Of a stretch of DNA of 64,000 nt, positions 23,901-35,900 are shown piece after piece (positions within the stretch are counted from its first letter, which is position 1; every line of letters starts with the position of its first letter). Made by a program: the position numbers and the translations under genes. Under the pieces are notes generated by a model. The model made no database searches. It was not told where the DNA came from and was given only the letters and a program-made list of their open reading frames with translations. This DNA comes from Antedon mediterranea (Eukaryota > Echinodermata > Crinoidea > Comatulida > Antedonidae). The stretch spans positions 955,001-1,019,000 of the forward strand of contig NC_092670.1 of NCBI RefSeq assembly GCF_964355755.1. Direction: 5' to 3'.

Positions 23901-26900
23901 TGTCTCCCGGGGGTATTAGCATGCAGTATGGGGTGTTACTGGTCCTTCACATACTGGTGGTAGAGGATATGTCTCCCAGGGGTATTAGCATGCAGTATGG
24001 GGTGTTACTGGTCCTTCACATACTGGTGCTAGAGGATATGTCTACCAGGGGTATTACTTTAGCATGCAGTATGGGGTGTTACTGGTCCTTCACATACTGG
24101 TGCTAGAGGATATGTCTACCAGGGGTATTACTTTAGCATGCAGTATGGGGTGTTACTGGTCCTTCACATACTGGTGGTAGAGGATATGTCTCCCAGGGGT
24201 ATTAGCATGCAGTATGGGGTGTTACTGGTCCTTCACATACTGGTGGTAGAGGATATGTCTCCCAGGGGTATTAGCATGCAGTATGGGGTGTTACTGGTCC
24301 TTCACATACTGGTGGTAGAGGATATGTCTCCCAGGGGGTATTAGCACCAACCTTCAATCATTAATTGATAATATTTTGTTTAAATGCATATTGTATTGTA
24401 TGATATTTCTTTGTCATAATATAAAATACATTGCATTCGATGCCATTGCATAATATCATAATAAATTCTTTATATTTGTTTTATTAATAAATTAATTGTT
24501 GTATGAGTGGGTGGTTTGCAATGTAATCTTTGTATACCTAGTACTGTACTAAACTGTTTATCAATGATTAGCTCAAGCTGTTAGTGGGTGAGCTAAATCT
24601 GGTTATTATTTGTCTACAAAGGTTCTTCTACAGTCTGTGATGTGATACATAGACTTTGGACACACTAAAAAAACTGACCAATCATGATACAGTAAACAAA
24701 CACTAGAGTAAATGTTGACAGGTCTACTACAAGGGTTCAAAGTTCAATTGATTTCAAACTTTCATCACTTCAGAATCATTGTAAGTTTGAACCTACAAAC
24801 ACAGTAGTAACCAGAAGGACACAGAATAGGATTTCCTCTCAACACACCTTGTTATCAGTACTGTAGTTCTCAACACACCTTGTTATCACTATCATCAGTA
24901 CTGTAGTTCTCAACACACCTTGTTATCACGATCATCAGTACTGTAGTTCTCAACACACCTTGTTATCACTATCATCAGTACTGTAGTTCAATTACAACTA
25001 AATCATCATATTATTGATTGTTTACTAATCCTTCCCTAAAGCTTGGTTCCCACTTGCACATGCAGGGAATAATTTCGCCAGTGTAGCATAGCAAAAAGCT
25101 ATACAAAACAACCTTATTGCTACACATTTTGCAAATTGTGTAGCAAAAAATGCAATACAAAACTATGTCAGTTTGTTTAGCAATTTTGCTAAACAAAATT
25201 TTTAAATGAAATTTTTCCCTGACGTAATGCAAGAAAGTGAGCGCATCGTAAAGTAATTGACCAATCACGACGTGATGGATTATCCAATCGGAACTGTCAC
25301 TTTGGCACACTTACTTTCGTCCATATGGGAACAACGCTTTTACCTTTCTTGACTAGGCCTACTGGCCATAGAGTATGGAACTGAACATACACTTAATGAA
25401 GATGAATGAATGAATGAAGTGAACACACCAGACCATTACACGTTGGTCTTTCTCTTAAGCATGTTCTAAAAAGTTAGTTCACAACATGCCTTAATGTTAG
25501 AAAATGCCTTAAATCTATTTTAAAAGAATATGCACATGTTAACAAATGAATTACATGGACATTATGTCAACATTGCTAAAGCATTGTCAGACAGCGTGGG
25601 AGCAAATTCATATAGAAAATGGAAAGTGTTCAGCAAACAGAAGGGGTACACCTGTTTTGTCAATTCAACAGTTTTAAAACAAGAGGTTTACAAACAGAAG
25701 CTAGGACAGCTGATAAAACATGCTGCAAAATTATATACCGAGTGTACTGTACATCCACCACATTTTTGGCTCAATAAAGATATGAGAAATTATTGTCATT
25801 TCGGTCAAAATACAATACTGTTTTTGTACAAATGTTTGTGCAAATAATTATTTTAGGTTTTTTTAAACATCATTATGTAAACTGCACCACAGCATTCAAT
25901 CCACAAACAGAAATTAAAAATTGATTTTATTGCCTAGAATCGTGTGGATTTAACATCATTATCTATCTGAAATTAGCTTTTTATAAAATAGATTGACTAG
26001 ATTATTTATACATTACTTGTATTATATAGTACAAACAGTATAATGGAATAATAACGGATTAAATACTTAGATGGGAAAATCTGATTGGATAAAATCAGGT
26101 GTTATGTATGCAAACACTAATGCTTCCAGATAAATCACATTTCTGTTTTTTTTAAATGGACAATACAGTATATATGACTATGACTATGACTATGACTATG
26201 ACTATGACTAGTTGGAATGAAGGGTTTTTGTAGTAAACTTTGTCATTTTCATTCAGTTGATTTTCCAACTTTCATGTCTATTCCTTGGTGTGAATGTGGG
26301 GAAAGAAATACAAGTTATAAAATGTCTTTTCAGGTTATCCATCTATCATTTAGCAACAAAAAATCCTTGCTCAATTTTTCATCTTTCATTGGATCTAAAC
26401 AACAAGAGGTTTGCAAACACCACCTACGTATTTTACCAAAGTGTTAGAAACAAATTATTGTTTAATGTACTGTAGATTACTAGAAAATGAAATTTGAAAT
26501 AACTATCAACATCAAATCACAATAATTTACTCCCACACATACTGTATACCAAAGTTGAAAAATGAGGGGTGGTTAGGTTGAGTCCAAAATGAGGGGTGGT
26601 TAGGTTGAGTCCAAAATGAGGGGTGGTTAGGTTGAGTCCAAAATGAGGGGTGGTTAGGTTGAGTCCAAAATGAGGGGTGGTTAGGTTGAGTCCAAAATGA
26701 GGGGTGGTTAGGTTGAGTCCAAAATGAGGGGTGGTTAGGTTGAGTCCAAAATGAGGGGTGGTTAGGTTGAGTCCAAAATGAGGGGTGGTTAGGTTGAGTC
26801 CAAAATGAGGGGTGGTTAGGTTGAGTCGGAGGACGTTTATCATCAAGAACAAACGAGTAGCACAGTAACAAGCGGTAGTGTACATGAATACAGAATACAG

Positions 26901-29900
26901 ATTTAAAACCGCAGATGGTCATACAATGACTTAAAAATAGCAAATTGGTTTTTATTTGAGATCATTTTGTAGCATTTGAATGCAGAAAAAACACATTCAA
27001 ATTTTCCTTGTAAATAGAACAATATGGAAGTCTAGTGGCTAAAACGTGTTGCCATGTGGATACAACTACAAGAAAAGAAGTCAAAACTATGGATACCAAC
27101 CATACTGTAGTTATCAAAATATTAAGCAATGACAGTAATTGCTTTACTGGGTGCCTACCTGTACTGTCATTTTGTTCAGTATGTGATAAAATACAATAGA
27201 ATTAATAAAGAGTTTTAAAATCAATTTCCAGGGTACTTGATTTTAACTTCAATATTCCCAGTATTGTGATACAGTCTCATGGAATATGGACTGCTAACTA
27301 ATTGTTTTATATTTAAGTCATTTGAAATGCTTGATCATCAATGTGTGATTGCATAATTTGAATATTAAGACAATTAGGAAACTAAGCATTGTACTAAGTA
27401 TGTGATTTGGATTTTCTGCAATCTTGTAAAAATGTTGTCAACAGATTTTCTTCTACTACAGTATCTCAATCGTATTTGTCAAGATTCTTGAAATTAATAA
27501 CATCAACAATGAGATATTTTAATAGACCTTTGAATACTAAAACCATCTCCACTTTTTCAGTGAGAGGAACTTTAGTTCTCAATCTGGTAAGCAATAGAAA
27601 CAGACAGGGTGCATAAAAACCTGGAGATATTCATTCTCCATGATCTAAAAGTAACTGTTTCAATTAAAAAAAATGAAATGAATTTATATAAATAGATTTT
27701 AGTATAAGCTTAAATTAATTTAAATAATTAGCTTAAATAATTTGATTTCATCCATTTAACCATTACTACAGTATTGCACATTATCTACTTATTTATCTAT
27801 CTTCATCTCATTAATAATTCTTGATAGGTTTTTATGATCGAATGCTATCATTTCCATAACAACTATAAAGCATATTTCTCTTTCTTTTCTCCTTTGTAGT
27901 ATCATCCACCTTTATTGTTCCTCTTTCTTTTCTCCTTTGTAGTATCATCCACCTTTATTGTTCTCATTTTTATATTGCATGCAGTGTATTATACTTTACT
28001 ATCACAATACATAAACATCCATATTTTCTATTGATCATTAAAAACTAACAGTAAATCTTTGATAGATATATAGTCAATCATAAAATGAGACTTGATAGAC
28101 ATTTAATATGCTGTGTATTGATTTGATTCATCTGAAATAAGCTTTCTAGAAATGATCTCATAATTTAATACTTTTTTATTTGGATAGCTTATGGATGCTT
28201 ACATTAAGCATTGCAACAAACATCTATACAACAAAAACAACACAATCTATTTTTTAAACTAGCTACAGTAGCCCAACGTCATTTTGCTAGCCCAAAGTCA
28301 TTTTGCAAGCCCCAACTAATTGTTTTTGCTTCATAGCGTCGAATAAACTGTTTATTTAAAACAAGATTTAAATATAATTTGTATATGTATACTGTACTGT
28401 ATATATTTCTGCTAAATTTATTCTCCCAAAAAACCATTTCAATCAGTAAGTGGTCGTCAACAGAAATTGTTACCTAAAATGCAAAGTGCTCTGGAATAAA
28501 TCATTAAAGGGGGGTTCCGGGTTTAAAATGAATAGTAAAAAATGTAAAATATATTTGTTTGTCTCTTGAACGGTAAAAGTTTCAATTTATATAAGCGTCC
28601 AGTGAAGCAGAACGAAGGCTGTGAAATCAGGCCAGATTACAAGTGCAGCTACGGCAAAATCACACTGTGGTTACAAAATAGGAAATTCGTGAAATGGTCC
28701 ATCTTCCGACGACTCGTTATCATAAACCATATCAATTACTTTTGTAAAATTATACTTATCTGATGTAATTTTAGTCGGTCTTCCCATTTATAAAGTCAAT
28801 TTTTTTATGAAAATTCATCAAAACAGTGAAAAATTAGATATGTTTGCACTTTACGTTTGCCGATTTTCGCACCGACTTAAGGAAAAATCAAAATCAATGA
28901 AGCGTAACGTATACTGTACATTCCTGCTGAGGATCGAGCGAGACGACGATACACGTGCTCTCTCTGCTGCCCATGCCTTGCATCGTCACGTCTAGGCTCG
29001 CGCTAACCGCTCGCCAATTCGCCAATGGCGACTGGAGTCTCCATTTGGCGAAAATAATTATTGCCTCGTTCGCCAAATTGGCGAAAATACATTTCCAAGC
29101 CTAGGCCTAGCCTGGTCGGCGTGACTTCTTATGGGAGCGAGAATTCGCCACACTTCGGTACTTTCTGACTCGGGTACACTTTTTACCACAACAGCATTTT
29201 ATGTGACGACGTCACGATCGCCGTGTTCATTTTTTTAGTTCTGTTTAAACATGCGCAGAGCGTGCCTCGATGACGTTTTAATGACACACAGTTAATGTGA
29301 TTAGTTCGTGGCCGGTCGTCGTCGACGTGATGATGAGCGAATAAAAGGGGAAGTCCCTATTCTTCGACGTAGAAAATGAACTTCGAGAAGAAAATGTAAA
29401 CAGAAACATGTGGACGAATACTTCCGTAAACGAGGCTGTTCTGTTATTTAAAAAGGGGAATTTTAAATTTAACAAAGTAATTACCTCAATAGTATAATGT
29501 TAACATGTTTAATTTTATTTCCCTTTCGATTATTCTAACCGAAAGTTGCGCTTTAAATTGAATAGCTAAGAAACAACGTATACTACAACGGCAACCCTTT
29601 CGGCCGCCTACATAGAATGGGTTACGGCCGCTGCATAGCAAATTCAAAGCTTCTTAAATTTCTGTGGTACATTTCTTCCTAACGTACTTGTTTTATATAA
29701 TAGATTGATAAATATTCCACTTATTAAATAATTTAATAAATCGGTAAAATTGACGTTTCGAAGCAAGTATTCCATGATGAGAGGCGACATTTTTCGACAT
29801 GCCTCGTGTGCGGCGAATACTAGTTCAGAAAATGGAACAGTCCGCTGTGCGGGGGTTATCCAATCATTAATTAACGCGCTAATACCTAGGCGACGGTAAT

Positions 29901-32900
29901 TTAGTAATAAGCGGAGAACTGAATCCCCCGTAAGGAAAATGGTAAACACTGATATTTATGGTAGGGATTATTTTTTTCAGTGGTTGGTCTTGTTGGCTTC
30001 TTTGCACCAGGTCCACGCAAAGTCAAATAAAACGATGTGGTTTATCAAACAGAAATATAAATTAGCTTTAATTCATTACTAAATTAGCCAGATTTTGATA
30101 ATGAGAAAGGCTAAAAAATTGTTATCGTTAAAATTGACATACAGTATGAGGCGGATATACATAATAATAATAACCGATTTACATATCAAAATAAAGAGTA
30201 TTTAAAGCCTGATAACATGCAACAAAAATTACTCCACCACCTATTATGGACCTCGTGCGAAAATGGGTAGGTGTTTTCCAAAGTTATTTTTAGCGCGCAG
30301 ATTTCGGCTCGCCGGCTTTTGTACCTCATTTTTAACTCGTGTTTTCTATTAAAATATTTAATAAACATAGATTAAAAATATATAAAAATAATCCCTTAAA
30401 CAAGATCTTTCTAGGCATATAATTTTTATTCTCATGGGTACATAAGAAATAGTATATTTTTAACTTCAAAGACACGTCACTTTTTGAAATTTCACGAACG
30501 TGTTAAAATCGCGGTAACGAAAATCAGCTTCATTGGGATAAATAATAATAATATAAATGTAAAAGAAGTAAAATAACAAACAAATACATGCATTATTTAT
30601 TTAATAAACATTTTTGCGAATTTTTATGGTTTTTTAAATTTGGCTAAAGGATTTTCAATTTGGCTAATGTTTTTCAAAACCTTTCGCCATTTTGGCGAAC
30701 GAAAATTTGACCTTAGCGCGAGCGTAGCACGTGATAAGCAGATACAACAATACCAAACTGGTCGGGTCGAGTATACCCCGTCTATAATCACAACATGAAC
30801 GATGTACAGTATTTGATTGAAGGTCGACTCGACCTACCGGAATGGTATAGATAATATAGCTCGAATGAGAGAGTTGGAATATTTGTGTAGTGCAGCCTAT
30901 AGTAAAAGGCCTGGTAGTATCAATTCGCATAGGGTCTACTACACTAGCTAGCTCAATTTTTAACTGGGCCGGATCGGCTAGGTCTCCTTCCTACTACCTG
31001 GTCTACTTGCTTGATGCATGAGTATCCGCTTTTTTGGAGAGTAAACTAAACCTATTTATTTTAGGCCTACTTAGACGATCGGGACACCATACGTGTGGAC
31101 GGCGATCGGACCTTGTTTTGCTTCAATATTTACAGCCGATTTTGTAGAATGTTTTAGGTTTAGATTGTTTAGGAGTTTGGTTGATAGGATGGGTTTTGTT
31201 ATTTATGGGCCAATCGTCTAGTACTAGTAGTAGGCTAGCTAGGCCCATGGGCCCCATTGTTTTAACGTAGCCATCGTGGCATGGAATCCCTAGTCAGAAT
31301 GGCTCTCGCCCATATTATTATTAGGCTAGGCCTAGAGTAGTATTGTACGTGAAGCCGATAATACGATCTGTACTATAGAGGTATAAAAATAGTATAATTT
31401 ATGACTCCGTATCTGTACTAAATTTTGTATTTCATTAAATGTCAAATAAATATATGCTACTACTGTTATTATTACACTTTAGGCCTAGCTTAGAAAATCT
31501 ACAAAAAATGTATTTCACAATGATCACAATGGTGGTCGTCGTTTGACAGGGGAGAGAGATGTAAATTAGTTGACAAACACAACGTACATGACGTCGCGAG
31601 TTTGGAATCCACTGGTGACGTGATTTTGTGAATATCTCATGAATATTAATGAGCTTCCCTAAGCTGCTAAAAAACAGACTTTCCATGAATTTACCCTAAA
31701 ATGTATATGAAATTTAATTTTTTTAATTTCTCGTTATTACTTCTTCATTCTGAAATGTCTATATTGTTATAATATTTTTTATTTAATAAATAAACGATAT
31801 TTAAAAGCAATTTTAAACCCAGAATCCCCCTTTAATTGAATATTATAAATGAATGGATATTAGTGCATTATCGCAATGAAATAAGACACTGTATCAGGCA
31901 TTGTGAACGTTCTAAAAGTGTTGCCATTTTATTAACGAACAAAGTGGATAAAAAACAGTACTACAGCAGGTGGGAACACCTATCTTTTGAACGTCAACAT
32001 GAAGTATTTTAAAGATTCTTTCCACCAGCTACTGTACAGTACACCAGCCTAATTTCAACACAGTACCCAACACAGTAGAGAACACCTTATACAGTACTCT
32101 ATTAACTTTTTTTTTTTTTTCCAAACCCAAATTGTTTACAATGAAGAATTTTGAAGCTATCCTCACATCATGTGTGCCATTTAGTATTCAACCATTTAAA
32201 ATGATATCAAATATTGGCGAAGATGACTGGCATGCATGCCCATGTTCCTCTGGTGTTGAGACACAATATACTGTACATACAGTGAAAACAGGACATGCAT
32301 GGCAACCAATAAAACTGAATATTGAAATTTCTATTTTCAAATAACTTTAAAATTGAAAATCCGTTCCACTTTGTAGTCAATCTATTATAACTACAGACCT
32401 ACAAATACAGTTCATATAATGTTAGATTGTAATTATTATTTTAAGAAATAAATCTGAATAAATTCTGTTTGAGTGAAACAATTTAAGCATTTGATAAAAC
32501 CCCTATTTTACTCACTGTCAATCCGACTAAAATACAGGTAAAGTATAAATAATATTTAGTAACATTTATGTTTCTGTGGATTTTTTGGGTTTATAGAGTT
32601 ATATTGGCAGCTTTGATAGAGGTACAGTACTGTGGCGTTGTCAAGAGTGCTTCCTTTGATAGAGGTACAGTACTGTGGGGTTGTGTCAAGAGTGGTTCTT
32701 GTGAGAAAAAGATACATTATGTTGAGAGATTCTGCAAAATAAGCATAATTTATACCTAATTCACAATTGTTTATTCTGTCAAATTCGAAAATTGTCCTGC
32801 TTGTTGCGTATAAAACATTAAAAATATGATATGACAGTACGACACCCAGGGTAAATTGCAAAAGCAAGAAATACACAAATTACATAAAAAGGTTAAAACT

Positions 32901-35900
32901 TGGCAGTTTAAGTTTGGCTTTGATTATACAAGAAGAATAGTGAACACAAACATCATGTTGACAATTAGCAATAATTATAATGACAGTCTTTGTAAAAGCA
33001 CTTTAGATATTTCCCTAGAGAAACAATTAGAGATAGCAGCGGTGAACACAAGAGAGAAAGGGTTTCCCACAATAAACGCCTCAACTATGAAAAAAATTCT
33101 CAAGGCTCTCAAACTGACTTGCAGATATTAACATTTTACAGATTAGCTAATGCAATTCGTATAGGGCAATAGGAAACTTAGAAGATTAAACGTTAATAAT
33201 AATTGTATTATTTATTCAAAATAAATTTCTTCCTGAAAATAGTAGACCAATTTCGCAGTAATAATACTGTAATAATACTGTATCTACAATTGAACAAAAT
33301 ATGTTAAACCTGCCAAAAAACTGTAATTTAAAGAAAATAATCCATTTTCAACAACAAGTCCATTGTCTGTCGGCGGAGAACAGGTTTTTGGTTAAATTTA
33401 ACCATTTATTTTGATTTTTTGTAAGTGAAATCATAATTTTTCGGGTTTTTTTTCTGTTAAAGTGAAAAAGGCCATTAAAGTTAACTTTTTGATAATGTAT
33501 ACATACTTAATGTACACATACTTAATGTACACATACTTAATGTACACATACTTAATGTACACATACTTACTTACAGTTGTGAAGATATCAGAATGTAGTG
33601 GTAAAAAGGCAAAAGAATTGAATACACACTAATGATATGCATGGTGTGTGGGTGTATGCAAGATATTATGCCTGCTGCCACACGTTACTCAATTTGATTG
33701 CAAGAGAACTTGACCAGAACTGTTTATTATTATCGTATCACATTCTGATAAATTGCTATCATTTAGATTTCTTAATGTTTGCTCATTGTTAGAATCAAGT
33801 AGGCATCATACAGGCCAACATTAAATGTACAGGTAACATTTAATTAAAGGTTTATTCATAAAATAGTTCAGTACCTTTATTACAAACAATGTCATAAAAA
33901 ATATTGAAAATGAAATAAAGTGTATTGAATGAGTTTAACGAATGGATAAAAGTGGTATAAAAGTTTAAGCTGTGTTTCTACTAGGATGCAATGCAACTAA
34001 TTTGACCAATCATGACAATCCATAATCAACTCATTATTGGGTGGGCAGGTATGTGGGAAAAAACCAGTAAAATTTTACCTATTTAGACTGAGGCTGTGCT
34101 GAAATTAGCCGGATTGGAAGACCTACAGTAAAAGAGTTTTTTTAGGCCGAGTAAACAAACAACTATCTAATCCCTCCCTCTGGAGAGCATTGTTGGTTTA
34201 TCCAGGTAAGCCAGGCAAGAAATAGACAACAAATAGTTTCAAGATTACTGTACTCACCCTAAAATCAATTCCAACGGTGGAGATAAAACTTCCAGCAAGA
34301 AAAGCGCCATCTTTGAATCGAACGAGCAGACACGTCTTACCAACACCGGAATCACCTATCAACATCACCTGTCAAATGACAAATGTCAATTCCAATATTA
34401 TTTATTACAAAAATGTAATCAATAAAATTAATTACCAGTAAAATAACAATTACTTAACAACACATACAGACACTCAATATTTGGAGTTCATGGCAAGGAT
34501 GCAAGCAATATGGGAGCGATGACAGGTCATGAACCCATACCACTCACATGTTAGCCTGATTTATAACATTAGGCCATGCTAATCTCTCAGTATAGTACAT
34601 TAGTAGAGGTAGTGGAAGAAGAGATAGTGGAAGAAGAGGATACGAAGCAACCATGAACAGATTAGGTTGAATCCTGTTTGCTCATTTGTGTCAAAACAAT
34701 TTACAGGTAATAGAATCATGAAGCAGTGTTAAATCATATAGTAGTACTGTAAAACAAGAAACTTTCACGAATTTCGCGAGTGATTAAAATTCGCTAAAGT
34801 GTCATGCCACAAATAATATTTATAACGTACAGTAGGCCTACAGTATGTTGCTTCCATAACAATTAACATACATGATCTTGTTACAGTATTTACTTGCACT
34901 TTATTTTTCAAATTCGCGAAAGTTTCATGTTACAAAAGTTTCTGGTTTTACAGTAATATGTCCTCTTGTTTAGCAAAGAAGAATGTTGTGCATTATGGTG
35001 AAATGAGTATCAAGTGTTTTAAACAAAACTAGTAATTTATCTGCTAGGTGTATAGTTACATACTACTGTATACTACAATTAAATATTAATTTAATCCAAA
35101 TATTAAGTATCTACACCTACAGCACAGCAGGGGCGGATTGCTATAAGCGGTCTATAAACGGTCTTAGCGCTTAGCCGACTATAATTCGTGACGTAGCAAG
35201 TAGTCTTTATTTATAGACCATTGCTATACCGCGGTCTGACCTGTAAACGGTCTTTAAAATTAAAGCCTACTCGAAGGAGTCTTAAAACAGTCTTAAACCT
35301 CACTTTTTGTTGTTTTTACGTATTATTTATCGTCAAAGATAACCAATTGAACGAGTTTTAAGTGTTAAATCAAATAATAACGGTGATTTTATTCTTATAT
35401 AGGCCTAGAATAGATTTTCTCGTGTATAAATGTACGTACTGTTATGATTTGTGAATTGAACAAGCGTGACGAACATTACCTTATTTGGTATTCTACGCGC
35501 AAATTACGCCCTCAATTTGTTACTTTACGTGGACTGTTATTATTATAGCAATGGTCTATCAGGAGTGGCTTTAATAAGACCGTCTATCTGATAAAGCCGG
35601 CTTTAATCGGGGAGTTAAGACCATCAGTTAAGACTGTTTTATAGCAATCCACCCCAGGCCTTGTTTTTTGTGGCGTGGGATTACATTTAAATCCTAACAT
35701 TCCCCTGAGGCGTGGTATTTACAGCAGACTTAAGTTTAGGGAAACTTCTATTCTACACACTATGATACGACCAGCAAACCTAAAGCAGGGAGTTGTACTC
35801 CCTGCCTAAAGCACCATTGAGAAGTGCAATTTGTAGCATACCATTTACAAGGACCTGGTACAGAGTATCATAACTATAATTAAATTGGCTCTCAAGTTGT

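Noticed and set aside
22087-24344. Long open frames with a 23-residue repeat ([20 protein letters not shown])
   Set aside because: Same cause: the 69-bp unit is a multiple of three, the 74-bp units break the frame, and it lies inside a Rab intron.
25530-25847. 105-codon open frame on the plus strand
   Set aside because: Intronic, antisense to the Rab gene, no domain or splice support seen.
26517-26943. Proline- or leucine-rich open frames on the minus strand
   Set aside because: Explained by the 27-bp tandem repeat; no start context, no splice support.
29644-29949. 101-codon open frame inside the nested transposon
   Set aside because: No recognisable transposase or other family signature, and it lies between non-coding palindromes; chance length in this composition is plausible.
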